DNA of 61,873 nt from Methyloversatilis sp. (lineage in GTDB: Bacteria; Pseudomonadota; Gammaproteobacteria; Burkholderiales; Rhodocyclaceae), in the NCBI GenBank assembly GCA_016791045.1, contig JAEUNO010000017.1, forward strand, positions 1 through 61,873. Reading direction: 5' to 3'. Positions 7,866 to 17,131 of the stretch are shown piece by piece. The notes below the pieces were generated by a model. It was not told where the DNA came from. It was given only the letters and a program-made list of their open reading frames with translations, and did not search any database. A program made the position numbers and the translations under genes. How positions within the stretch are numbered: position 1 is the stretch's first letter; each line of letters opens with the position of its first letter.

Positions 7866-8000
7866 GTTTTTAATGGCTGGTTGAACGCTTCTGCACTGAG
7901 CCGGTGTGCTCGCTCGCGCCTGACCGGCCGGTCCCAGTTCATCCGCCGCGATCCGGCGCTCGCGCGCGTCAGCGCTGAATCGGGGCCGTTCGACCCCGCC

Positions 8001-10418
8001 CTATCCAGGCAGCGCTTCTGCGGCGCGCATCGGCTCTGCGGTCCCGGTGCCATTGCGTTCGCGCACCACCCGCATGAAGGCAGACGAGTCGCAGGGGCGC
8101 GAGAACAGAAAGCCCTGGTAGGCATCGCAACCTCGTTTTTCGAGGAAGGCGACCTGAGCCCGGGTCTCGACGCCTTCAGCCACCGTGCGCAAGCCAAGCT
8201 TCTGGGCCAGTGCGAGGATGGCGTCGACCAGCACATCGTCGCTGGCATCGACTTCGATGTCGTGGATGAAACTGCGGTCGATCTTGAGCGTGCGCACAGG
8301 AAACTGCTTGAGCTTGCTGAGTGACGAGTAGCCGGTACCAAAATCATCGATGGTCAGGTGAACACCCAGTGCAGCAAGTCGGTGCAGGGTTTCGAGCGCC
8401 TGATCGACGTGTTCCATGATCGAGCTTTCGGTGATTTCAAGATGCAGCAGCGACGCCGGACACTGGCTGTCCGCCAGGGCCTGCGCGACGGATTCATCGA
8501 GCGAAGGCACGCTGAACTGACGTGCCGACAGATTGACGGCCACCGGGATGTCGCCCAGCCCGAGCGTCCGCCAGATCTGCACCTGGCGGCAGGCTTCACG
8601 CAGCACCCACTCACCGATCGGTACGATCAGCCCGGTTTCTTCTGCGATCGGGATGAACTGCATCGGCGACACCAGTCCGCGCTGTGGATCCTGCCACCGG
8701 ACCAGCGCTTCGGCCGACGTAACCTGGCCGCTGCGCGCGTCGATGATGGGTTGGAAGTGCAGGCGCAGTTCGCCCTGATCAAGCGCTCGACGCAGGCCGG
8801 CCTCGACCTGCAGACGTTCGACCATGGCCTGCATCATTTCCGGCGTGAAGAAGGCCATCGCGTTCCCGCCCTGATCCTTGGCGCGATACATCGCGGTGTC
8901 GGCGTGCTGCAGCAACGCATCGGCGGTGGCACCGTCACGTGGAAACACAGCGATGCCCAGGCTGGTCGTGACCGACAGGACCTGCAGACCGACCTCGACC
9001 GGCGCTGCAAGTGCGCACAGTATCTTCCGCGCAACCGGCACGATATGGTCCGCATCGGCCATGTCGGCGAGCACGACGACAAACTCGTCACCGCCCAGGC
9101 GCGCCACGGTATCGCCCTCGCGCACGCATCGGCCGAGACGACCGGCGACCTCCTGCAGCAGCAGATCGCCCTGGCTGTGGCCGAGGCTGTCGTTCACGGT
9201 CTTGAACCGGTCGAGGTCCAGCATCAGCACGCCTGCCACGCGATCAAGCCGCTGCGCCTCGGCCAGCGCGTGGCCGAGCCGGTCAGTCAGCATATGGCGA
9301 TTGGCCAGGCCGGTCAGCGGGTCGATGCATGCCTGCCGCTCCAGCGCCTCGTTATTGCGGGCGATCTGCTGACGCTGCTGGTCAAGAGAGCACGCCATGC
9401 GGTCAAGCGCCTGCATGACCTCGCCCAGTTCGCCACGCGGATACTGCGCATCGCCCGGTGAGCTGTAATCGCCGGCATCCACCCGCGAAATGGCCTGCAT
9501 CAGCCGCATGGCCTGGCGTCGCACGGCAAACTCGCCCAGCAGGGCCGCGCTGGCAAACATGAGCGCGGCCAACGCAACAAGTGCGCCGAGTGCTCGCCGG
9601 AACTGGCCGTCTATCCGTTCGTTCAGATCGGCTTCGGGCACACTCAACGCCAGATGCAGGTCAGCGGCGGGCGTACGCGGCAGTGCGCTACGTGCCCAGA
9701 TGCGTGCGTTTGCTCCTGGATCCAGGGTTTCGGTGCGTTGGGGATTGGTTGCCAGCATGAAACGCCGCTGCGCGGGCCCGATATCCATCGCGGTCTGCTG
9801 TGCCCCGGGGAAATCCATCACGATGGAGCCGTCATGGTTCCACACCTGGAAATGCATGCGCGCATAGGGCAGCGCCTTGGCCACCGCACGGCCGTAATTG
9901 TCCATGTCTAGCGACGCCAGAAGGATGAAGCGCAGCGCGCCGTCGGCCGCACGCACCGGATAGGCGATCTGCAATACGCCCTTGCCGGTCAGGCGCCCGA
10001 TCACAGGTTCCACCACCGGTCCGTCCGAGGTCAGCGCCTGGCGGAAATAGCCACGATCATTGAGCTGAAGCGTACGACCGCTGCGCAGTGAATCACAGTA
10101 CAGCCGGCCGTCAGGCAGGATGGTCAGGATGCCCGTGTATTGCGGATGTTCCTTCAGCACGTCTGCGAGGAAGGCCGAGCAGGCAGCCTTGTCATCACTG
10201 CCGACGACGGACACGCGCCCGAGCCCGAACAACAACTGGACCGTGCCGGCGATCCGGTCGTCGAGTTCGTTCGCAATGATGTCGGTGCGCGCGATGAGTT
10301 GCTCGCGCGCCTGCGCGACCGTGGCGCTGCGGTTTTCCAGCAGCAGCCAGAGCATGGCGAGCACCGGCAGCACGGATGCCGCAAGCGCCAGCAGCAATAT
10401 GCGCATGCGCAGGCTCAC
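8001..10418 (-). CDS. Sensor diguanylate cyclase/phosphodiesterase (GGDEF-EAL)
   Basis: 805-aa membrane-bound c-di-GMP enzyme. A transmembrane segment near 6-27, a periplasmic double-Cache-like sensor (about 35-270) and a second segment (about 277-297) are followed by a HAMP-like linker, GGDEF (442-446) with an inhibitory RxxD site at 433-436, and an EAL domain (EAL at 570-572, DDFGTGYSSL later). Both catalytic signatures are intact, so either synthesis or breakdown of c-di-GMP is possible. The start is a GTG at 10418; an ATG at 10406 is the alternative. It is a single gene. Confidence 0.93.
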   Translation of the reverse strand: MSLRMRILLLALAASVLPVLAMLWLLLENRSATVAQAREQLIARTDIIANELDDRIAGTVQLLFGLGRVSVVGSDDKAACSAFLADVLKEHPQYTGILTILPDGRLYCDSLRSGRTLQLNDRGYFRQALTSDGPVVEPVIGRLTGKGVLQIAYPVRAADGALRFILLASLDMDNYGRAVAKALPYARMHFQVWNHDGSIVMDFPGAQQTAMDIGPAQRRFMLATNPQRTETLDPGANARIWARSALPRTPAADLHLALSVPEADLNERIDGQFRRALGALVALAALMFASAALLGEFAVRRQAMRLMQAISRVDAGDYSSPGDAQYPRGELGEVMQALDRMACSLDQQRQQIARNNEALERQACIDPLTGLANRHMLTDRLGHALAEAQRLDRVAGVLMLDLDRFKTVNDSLGHSQGDLLLQEVAGRLGRCVREGDTVARLGGDEFVVVLADMADADHIVPVARKILCALAAPVEVGLQVLSVTTSLGIAVFPRDGATADALLQHADTAMYRAKDQGGNAMAFFTPEMMQAMVERLQVEAGLRRALDQGELRLHFQPIIDARSGQVTSAEALVRWQDPQRGLVSPMQFIPIAEETGLIVPIGEWVLREACRQVQIWRTLGLGDIPVAVNLSARQFSVPSLDESVAQALADSQCPASLLHLEITESSIMEHVDQALETLHRLAALGVHLTIDDFGTGYSSLSKLKQFPVRTLKIDRSFIHDIEVDASDDVLVDAILALAQKLGLRTVAEGVETRAQVAFLEKRGCDAYQGFLFSRPCDSSAFMRVVRERNGTGTAEPMRAAEALPG

Positions 10419-10694
10419 GCCAGCGCGCCCGGGGAGGTTCGATCCGCCTTCATGACTGCGCAGGCCCCCCTGATCATGGTCGGGAATTCAGTTCGTGATC
10501 ATGATATCGGCTTGAGCCTGCAACACTGAAGCATCTGCGATGTCGCCGGTTGCGGACCCGGGGAAGACCCGCTGGAATCGATGCGATCCTTTACCTCGCC
10601 GTTCCGGCTCACGCTCATGTCGAAAGCAGACACCCGCGCAGAAAGGCATCCTTTTCACATGGACGTCATCCCGGGTCTGTCACACAGGCACTGG

Positions 10695-11684
10695 TCAGTT
10701 GCCCCGGACCATCGCCATCACCCGACCCATGTCCAGTGTTTCGGCCTGCTGCCGGATCTGCGGCAGGTACTGGGCCTGCATCTGCTTCGCTGGCCCAAGC
10801 AGGTTCTGGAAGGTGTCGCGCAACATGGCCGCACTCATCACGCGACCGCCAGCGTAATAGCGTTTCGCCAGCTGGCCGAGCGCATACGTGGTGGCGAACG
10901 AGAACGCCATGCCGGTCGCCGCGCCGCCCAGCTTGCCGAAAGTCTTGCCGGCCGCCTTGCCGAGCAGGCCGCCAAGCAGCTTGCGACCGAACTGTTCGAG
11001 GTATTGCGACGTCAGCCCGACGCCGGCCGCGGCAATGAATTCCCGGATGTGCCCCTGGTCCAGCGCCACACCGTGCGCCTTGCCGATGCCATAGACCATC
11101 TTGACCTGCAGCGGAATGATGGCCATCGACGCCCACGACTGCGGCAGCAGTTCCAGCGCGCCATTGATCAGCGAATGGTTGAGTATGGACTTGTCGAGCT
11201 CGGCTTCCGGGACCGACGACTGGAACACCGTCGCCGTCGCGGCAGCGGGTGCCGCCGCGACGGGGCGCTGTGCCCCACCGACCGATAACGGCACCGCGCC
11301 CTCACTGGAAGCCAGGATGGCTTCGGCTTCGGCATCGAAGGCGGCCGCCTGCTCGGCGTCGAGCTGCAGACGCGTCTTCAGGTCGCCGAGGAAACGTTGT
11401 TCCGCTTCGCTCTGCCGGCCATCGGCGTCGCAGACGCATACCGCCATTTCATAGGCAAGCTGGCGCTGACCTGCGTCGGTCAGCGCGGCAATGCATGCAT
11501 CCAGCGACACCCGCCGGAGCAGCACATCCTGATAGACGCGGCCCAGATCGGCGCCACCCGCCTCCCCCGAAACGGATTCGGCGATACGGCGTATTTCGTC
11601 GCGTTCGCGGTCATGCTTGTTGCCGTCGGCGAGCGCCGCATGCAAAACGATGGCCAGCAGGGCGCTCTGTTCTTCGGGCTTCAT
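10695..11684 (-). CDS. TerB-like / DUF697-like membrane-associated protein
   Basis: 329 aa. The N-terminal about 130 residues are acidic and helical, like the TerB tellurite-resistance fold (ADGNKHDRERDEIRRI, CDADGRQSEAEQRFL). The C-terminal half is Gly/Ala-rich and hydrophobic, with the pattern IIPLQVKMVYGIGKAHGV and GGLLGKAAGKTFGKLGG seen in YcjF/DUF697 proteins. It is probably membrane-associated. It is followed in the same direction by the upstream boundary of the GGDEF gene and preceded by htpX 43 nt away, so htpX may be co-transcribed. The role is unknown; a stress link is suggested only by context. Confidence 0.6.
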   Translation of the reverse strand: MKPEEQSALLAIVLHAALADGNKHDRERDEIRRIAESVSGEAGGADLGRVYQDVLLRRVSLDACIAALTDAGQRQLAYEMAVCVCDADGRQSEAEQRFLGDLKTRLQLDAEQAAAFDAEAEAILASSEGAVPLSVGGAQRPVAAAPAAATATVFQSSVPEAELDKSILNHSLINGALELLPQSWASMAIIPLQVKMVYGIGKAHGVALDQGHIREFIAAAGVGLTSQYLEQFGRKLLGGLLGKAAGKTFGKLGGAATGMAFSFATTYALGQLAKRYYAGGRVMSAAMLRDTFQNLLGPAKQMQAQYLPQIRQQAETLDMGRVMAMVRGN

Positions 11685-11727
11685 GTCATCACTCCGGTTC
11701 GGTTAATCGACTGCACTGCCGACGTGC

Positions 11728-12603
11728 TCACTGCGCCGCCTTCAGCGCAGCGATGCGTTCTTCCAGCGGCGGGTGCGTCATGAACAGGCGCTTGAGACCC
11801 ATCGCACCGCCACCGGCGATGCCGAAGGCGGCCATCTTGTCGGGCAGCGGCTGCGGATGCATCGCATTCAGACGCTCCAGTGCCGCAATCATGTTCTTGC
11901 GACCGGCCAGCTGTGCGCCACCGGTGTCGGCACGGAATTCACGGCGCCGCGAAAACCACATGACGATGATGGACGCGAGGACGCCGAGAATCAGTTCGGC
12001 GACGATCATCGTGACGAAGAAGGCCGGGCCGTGACCGTCTTCATTCTTGAAGACGACCCGGTCGACCGTGTGGCCGATGACGCGCGACAGGAACATCACG
12101 AATGTATTCACGACGCCCTGGATCAACGCGAGCGTCACCATGTCGCCATTGGCGGCGTGCGCGACCTCGTGACCGAGCACCGCTTCGGCTTCTGCGCGCG
12201 TCATCTGCTGCAGAAGGCCGGTCGATACGGCGATCAGCGAACTGTTCTTGCTCATGCCGGTGGCGAAGGCGTTCACATCCGGCGAGTCATAGATGCCGAC
12301 CTCCGGCATCTTGATGCCGGCTTCTTCCGAATACTTGCGCACGGTTTCGTAGAGCCAGAACTCGGTCGAATTGGCGGGCGTTTCGATGACCCTTACGCCC
12401 ATCGATTTCTTGGCCGTCCATTTCGAGATGGCGAGCGAAATCAGCGAGCCGCCGAAACCCATCACCGCGGCAAAGATGAGCAGCGATCCGAGGTTGAGTC
12501 CGTTCTCGTTCAGGTAGGGCTCGACGCCCAGCAAGCGCATGGTGATGGACAGGACCAGCACGATCGCCATGTTGGTGGCGAGAAAAAGCACGATGCGTTT
12601 CAT
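11728..12603 (-). CDS. htpX: Protease HtpX (zinc metalloprotease)
   Basis: 291-aa inner-membrane M48 protease acting in membrane-protein quality control. Membrane helices near residues 5-22 and 33-55, the zinc motif HEVAH, and two further helices downstream match HtpX in order and length. The ATG at 12603 is chosen because AAGGAG lies just upstream and the protein begins [11 protein letters not shown], as in HtpX; a longer frame would lack homology. Confidence 0.95.
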   Translation of the reverse strand: MKRIVLFLATNMAIVLVLSITMRLLGVEPYLNENGLNLGSLLIFAAVMGFGGSLISLAISKWTAKKSMGVRVIETPANSTEFWLYETVRKYSEEAGIKMPEVGIYDSPDVNAFATGMSKNSSLIAVSTGLLQQMTRAEAEAVLGHEVAHAANGDMVTLALIQGVVNTFVMFLSRVIGHTVDRVVFKNEDGHGPAFFVTMIVAELILGVLASIIVMWFSRRREFRADTGGAQLAGRKNMIAALERLNAMHPQPLPDKMAAFGIAGGGAMGLKRLFMTHPPLEERIAALKAAQ

Positions 12604-12926
12604 GGTGTAACTCTCCTTGTATGTCCGGAAGCCGGTGGCGCGGATAACCGTCGTCACTTCGATGACCGATTGCCAGTGATGCTAAGCGTCACCCCGACTT
12701 CCATCAAGACGAACATATCTACGCTTTACTTCCAAAATAACGAAGTCAGGACGAGTGCGCCAAGGGCCTTTCCCGCCATGGCTGCGCTTTGCCAACCGTG
12801 CTCGACGACCATCCTTGTCAGACAGGCGGATCAGCCATCTGTCCATCTTGCTTCGTGCGCTTCAAGCCGCTATACCGTCGACGCCGGACACGAGCCGGCA
12901 AGGATGGTACGAGTGGATCGAACAGA
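12604..12926. other. Intergenic region between divergent htpX and the hydroxylase operon
   Basis: About 320 bases with no convincing gene. An AT-rich stretch (about 12703-12745) is the likeliest place for promoters of either direction. I cannot assign a specific -10/-35 pair. Frames running through here into 12927 and 13370 are extensions upstream of the real starts. Confidence 0.4.
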
Positions 12927-13373
12927 ATGGCCACAACGCACGCGCGCACAACTCCCGCATCGACAGGCCTACTCTGGGGGCTGACCGCCCTGTTCGCCTT
13001 GCGGGTGTTCGCCCAGGCCTTGCAGTACTGGGCACCGATAGACAGCCTGCCGGACGCCGCTGCGTTTCAGGGCAGCAATCTGCCTTATCCGGTGCTGCTG
13101 TCCAGCCAGCTTCTGATCCTGCTGCTGATGTGTCGGGGCAACTGGCTGGCTGGCCGCGGCAGATTGGTCTGGTCCGATGGAACCCGTTATCGCGCGAAGC
13201 TGGCCGGCCGCATCTATCTGGCAGGGTCCATCGCGCGCATCGGTGTCGGTGTACTGATACCCGCGGCGCCCGCCTGGTTCAGCAGCTGGATCCCCGCCAT
13301 CTTCCATCTTGTGCTGGCCGCCTTCGTGCTCGCGCTCACCCATCACGCATCGCCTGCAACGCCCTTCCGATGA
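12927..13373 (+). CDS. Small multi-pass membrane protein
   Basis: 148 aa from the ATG at 12927 (MATTHARTTP). Four hydrophobic stretches are visible: near residues 14-30, 53-70, 92-110 and 120-140. No motif is recognised. The stop overlaps the ATG of the hydroxylase-GH3 gene (ATGA at 13370), so the two are translationally coupled and it is probably a partner of that enzyme at the membrane. A function cannot be assigned from sequence. Confidence 0.7.
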   Translation: MATTHARTTPASTGLLWGLTALFALRVFAQALQYWAPIDSLPDAAAFQGSNLPYPVLLSSQLLILLLMCRGNWLAGRGRLVWSDGTRYRAKLAGRIYLAGSIARIGVGVLIPAAPAWFSSWIPAIFHLVLAAFVLALTHHASPATPFR

Positions 13374-15901
13374 ACACCGCACTGAGCCATGGCCTCTATC
13401 CGGCCGGTCTGACCGGTGCCGCGCTGTTGTTCTCCGTTCTGCTGTCAGTCGGCGCACCCCTCACTTTGGCCAGTCACCTGCCCATCGTACTGACCGGGGT
13501 CGCCATCCTGCTGCTCGAGCAGCGATGCTTTGCCCGCGCCGACTGGAAGCCGCATGCTGCAGACCTGCGTACCGATGCTGCCTTCATGGCCACCGTACAG
13601 GTCGTCTGGCCGTCGCTGCTGGCGGCGGGTTTCGTATTTGCGCTGGCTGATTTCAGGCATGACGCCGGTCCGGACGGGCCATGGCCGCATGACTGGCCGC
13701 TGCCACTGCAGATGCTGACCATGGTGCTGGCGGTGGACCTGATGCGTTACTGGCTGCATCGAGCCTGCCATCACTTCCCGGCACTGTGGCGGCTGCACGA
13801 GGTACACCATTCGCCGGACATCCTTTACCTGCTGAACGTCGGACGCTTTCATCCGCTTGAAAAAGCGTTGCACTTCTCGCTCGATACCGCGCCCTTCCTG
13901 CTGCTCGGCGTGGCACCCGAGGTGCTGGCGGGTTATGCCCTGGTGTACTCGGTCAATGGCTTCTTCCAGCACAGCAATCTGGCACTGCGCTACGGGTGGC
14001 TGAACTACGTGGTGGGCAGCGCGGAAACCCATCGCTGGCATCACGCGCGCGACCCGAAAGTCGCGGCCTGCAATTTCGGCAGCACGACGGCCGTGTGGGA
14101 CGTGCTGTTCGGCACCTGGTATCTGCCGCCCGGGCGCGAGGTCGGCGAACTGGGCATACCGGACCGGCACTATCCACAGGGCTTTCTGGCTCAGATCGCT
14201 GCGCCGTTCCGGCACGTCCGCCACTCGCCGCTGCAGCCGGTGAGGCGGCAGCTGCTGCACCTCGGCCTGCGCTGGATTCGGTGGCGGGCCGAGCGAAGGC
14301 TGGCACAGGTGACACGCGACCCGATGCGCGCGCAGGACGCCGTACTCGCGCGCATCCTGCGCGACAACCGCGATTCCGCATTCGGCCGGCAGCATGGCTT
14401 TGCCGCGCTCGAGGGTTACACGGCCTATGCCAGCACGGTGGATGTGCAGGACTACGAAACGCTGCGCCCCTACATCGAGGCCGAAATCGCACGCGGCGAG
14501 GCGGCGCTGACCCTGGCGCCACCCGCAGGCTACGTCTGCACCAGTGGCACCACCGGACAGCCCAAGCACGTGCCGGTGACCGCCGCCCATCTGGCCGAAC
14601 TGGGGCAGCTTCAGCGGACCGCGGTCGCGTTCCAGCACGGCGTATGCCCGCACGCATTCGACGGCACGCTGCTCGTCATCTACAGCCCCATACATGAAGG
14701 GCTGCTGGCCAACGGCAAGCCTTTCGGATCGGCGTCGGGCATCGTCGCGCTGAACTCACCCGGACTCGTGCGTGACCGCTTCGTCGTGCCGCCGGAGGTC
14801 ATGGCGATTCCTGACAGCCGGGTCAAATACCTCACCATCCTTCGGCTCGCCGTCGTACGGCGCGATGTCAGCTATCTGGGTACGGCGAATCCGAGCACCC
14901 TGCTGCAGCTCGCGCGGCTCTATCGCGCACATTCAGGCCAGCTGGTCAGCGATGTGCGTCAGGGTGGCTTCTTCCTGTCGGACGCCCTGCCCGGAAACGT
15001 GCGAGCAGCGCTGGCCGGCCGGTTGCAGGCCGACCCGGCACGGGCGGATGTCCTGGCGAAGCTCGACGCGTGCGAAACGCCGCCGAAGCTGGCCGATCTG
15101 TGGCCCGAGCTGAAACTGGTGGTGACCTGGACCTGCGCCAGCGCCGGTGTTGCAGCCGACGCCTTGCGCGCCGAACTCGCGCCGGCTACCCGCCTGTTCG
15201 AACTGGGGTACATGTCGAGCGAATTCCGCGGCACGATCACGCTCGGCCGGAATCGCGGCAGCGGCCTGCCGACGCTGGACACGCACTTCTTCGAGTTCGT
15301 CGAACGCCAGCGCTGGGACACCGGCCAGCCGGCGTTCCTGACGATCGACGGTCTGCAGAAGGGCCACGAGTACTACGTGATCGTCACCACGCCGTCCGGG
15401 CTCTACCGCTACTTCATCAACGATGTCGTCAGGGTGACCGGCTTCCTGCACCGCACACCCCTGTTGCGTTTCGTCCAGAAAGGCAAGGGCGTCACCAGCA
15501 TCACCGGCGAGAAGCTGTACGAAGCGCAGGTGCTCGACGCGGTGCGACAGGTAATGGCACAGCACGGCCCGCCGGCCCGCTTCGTGATGATGCTGGCCGA
15601 CGAAACACTCAGTGCCTATCGGCTGCATGTGGAACCCGACCCGTCGCTGGCGCTCGATGCACTGGCCTTCGGGCAAGCGGTCGATGCGCAGCTGTGCCGG
15701 CTGAACATCGAGTACGGCGCCAAGCGCGAAAGCGGGCGACTGGGTGCGCTCGAGGCGCACTGGCTCGCGCCAGGCACCGGTGAGGCCTACAAGGAGGACT
15801 GCGTGCGACGCGGCCAGCGCGAAGGACAGTTCAAGGTGGTCGCGCTGAACTATGCACGAGACATGCGATTCGACTTCCGGCCGCACCGGCGAACGGATTG
15901 A
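13370..15901 (+). CDS. Membrane fatty-acid/sterol hydroxylase fused to GH3-type ligase
   Basis: 843-aa two-domain protein. Residues about 1-280 are a membrane di-iron hydroxylase of the sterol desaturase type: histidine boxes HRACHH (130-135), HEVHH (143-147), H201 and HRWHH (221-225), with several transmembrane helices. Residues about 305-843 are a GH3 (acyl-acid amido synthetase, ANL superfamily) domain: TSGTTGQPK at 391-399 and the motif YRYFINDVVRV. The reading frame is continuous. The domain pair suggests hydroxylation of a lipid-like acid and its ATP-dependent conjugation to an amine or amino acid. It is coupled to the gene before and 4 nt from the epimerase after. Confidence 0.85.
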   Translation: MNTALSHGLYPAGLTGAALLFSVLLSVGAPLTLASHLPIVLTGVAILLLEQRCFARADWKPHAADLRTDAAFMATVQVVWPSLLAAGFVFALADFRHDAGPDGPWPHDWPLPLQMLTMVLAVDLMRYWLHRACHHFPALWRLHEVHHSPDILYLLNVGRFHPLEKALHFSLDTAPFLLLGVAPEVLAGYALVYSVNGFFQHSNLALRYGWLNYVVGSAETHRWHHARDPKVAACNFGSTTAVWDVLFGTWYLPPGREVGELGIPDRHYPQGFLAQIAAPFRHVRHSPLQPVRRQLLHLGLRWIRWRAERRLAQVTRDPMRAQDAVLARILRDNRDSAFGRQHGFAALEGYTAYASTVDVQDYETLRPYIEAEIARGEAALTLAPPAGYVCTSGTTGQPKHVPVTAAHLAELGQLQRTAVAFQHGVCPHAFDGTLLVIYSPIHEGLLANGKPFGSASGIVALNSPGLVRDRFVVPPEVMAIPDSRVKYLTILRLAVVRRDVSYLGTANPSTLLQLARLYRAHSGQLVSDVRQGGFFLSDALPGNVRAALAGRLQADPARADVLAKLDACETPPKLADLWPELKLVVTWTCASAGVAADALRAELAPATRLFELGYMSSEFRGTITLGRNRGSGLPTLDTHFFEFVERQRWDTGQPAFLTIDGLQKGHEYYVIVTTPSGLYRYFINDVVRVTGFLHRTPLLRFVQKGKGVTSITGEKLYEAQVLDAVRQVMAQHGPPARFVMMLADETLSAYRLHVEPDPSLALDALAFGQAVDAQLCRLNIEYGAKRESGRLGALEAHWLAPGTGEAYKEDCVRRGQREGQFKVVALNYARDMRFDFRPHRRTD

Positions 15902-15905
15902 CGCC

Positions 15906-17021
15906 ATGCCGCTCGACGCCCTGACCGCACGTCCGCTCGATCTGCCGTTCCGCGAAGCCTTCCGGCACGCGTCGGCCGAGCGCTCGTCCATGCAGAGCCT
16001 GTGGGTGAGCGCATGCGGCGGCGGCTTCATCGGCCACGGCGAAGGCTGCCCGCGCGAGTACGTCACCGGCGAAAGCCTGGCCGGCGCGCAGACCTTCGTT
16101 GCGTCGCACGTCGACGAATGGCGGTCGAGCATTCACGATCTTGCATCGCTGCGTGACTGGATCGAGCGAAACCACGCGCTCATCGATCGCCACCCGGCGG
16201 CCTGGGCGGCGGTCGAACTTGCGCTGCTCGATCTGTTCGCGCAGCAGCAGGACGACCCGGTCGAACGCCTGCTCGGACTGCCACCGCTGTCCGGCCGCTT
16301 CGAATACAGCGCTGTGCTCGGCGACGCCGAAACCGGGCGCTTCGCCGCGCAGCTGGCGCGTTACGTCCGGCATGGCTTCCGCGACTTCAAGATCAAGCTG
16401 TCCGGGGATGCGGTGCGCGACCGGCAGAAGATCGAGGCGCTGACCGCTGCAGGCATCGCGCCAGACCGGGTACGTGCCGACGCGAACAACCTGTGGCGTG
16501 ACCCCGCCATCGCTGCGGATTTCATCACCGCGCTCGGCATGCGCTTCGGGGCACTCGAAGAACCGCTGGCTGCAGGCGACATCGACGCACTGGGCCTCCT
16601 GGCCGAACGGCTCGACACGCGCATCATCCTTGACGAGAGCCTGCTGCGCATCGATCAGCTCGACCGGCTGGCCGACGCGCCGGCACGCTGGATCGTCAAT
16701 GTCCGGGTGTCCAAGATGGGCGGTCTGATCCGCTCGCTGGCCCTGGTCGAGGCGGCGCGGTCCCGTGGCGTATCGCTGATCGTCGGTGCCCACGTGGGCG
16801 AAACGAGCCTGCTGACGCGCGCTGCACTCACCATCGCCGATCACGCCGGGGCTCGATTGCTGGCACAGGAAGGCGCAGTCGGCACACATCTGCTCGAAAC
16901 CGACCCGGTGCAACCGTCGCTGATGTTCGGCGCCGGTGGCGTGCTGGACATCGAATGCCTCGGCATCGCTGCGCGGCCCGGCTGGGGCCTGACAGTCGCC
17001 GCCCTGGATGCAGCCACCTGA
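15906..17021 (+). CDS. Enolase-superfamily epimerase (dipeptide/N-acyl amino acid type)
   Basis: 371 aa. The capping domain (1-115) and barrel show the expected catalytic set: the KxK base pair in FKIKLSG, the metal ligands D (RADANNLW), E (ALEEPL) and D (ILDESL), and the opposite lysine in VSKMGG. This KxK/K arrangement is that of L-Ala-D/L-Glu epimerases and N-succinylamino acid racemases. The ATG at 15906 lies 4 nt after the GH3 gene. In this operon a natural substrate would be an amino acid or amide made by the ligase, which is an inference. Confidence 0.85.
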   Translation: MPLDALTARPLDLPFREAFRHASAERSSMQSLWVSACGGGFIGHGEGCPREYVTGESLAGAQTFVASHVDEWRSSIHDLASLRDWIERNHALIDRHPAAWAAVELALLDLFAQQQDDPVERLLGLPPLSGRFEYSAVLGDAETGRFAAQLARYVRHGFRDFKIKLSGDAVRDRQKIEALTAAGIAPDRVRADANNLWRDPAIAADFITALGMRFGALEEPLAAGDIDALGLLAERLDTRIILDESLLRIDQLDRLADAPARWIVNVRVSKMGGLIRSLALVEAARSRGVSLIVGAHVGETSLLTRAALTIADHAGARLLAQEGAVGTHLLETDPVQPSLMFGAGGVLDIECLGIAARPGWGLTVAALDAAT

Positions 17022-17070
17022 CGATTGCGTGCCGCGCCGCACGCCTGCTCCCGGGCGCGGATCACACAGG

Positions 17071-17089
17071 GTTGTTGCGACGCAACAAC
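17071..17089. promoter_or_regulatory. Perfect palindrome, operator-like
   Basis: GTTGTTGCG-A-CGCAACAAC has perfect 9-bp arms with one central base. It lies 43 nt before the start of the depolymerase-like gene. This is the form expected for a dimeric repressor site. Control by a PHB regulator such as PhaR is conceivable but unproven. Confidence 0.6.
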
Positions 17090-17131
17090 AGCTTGCGCAT
17101 ACTTGGACCTCCGATCCGTTCAGATTCCGCC

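Noticed and set aside
12755-13369. Long upstream extension of the hydroxylase-GH3 frame
   Set aside because: Its translation is basic, Arg-rich and lacks any domain; it is the shadow of the membrane-protein gene at 12927 in another frame.
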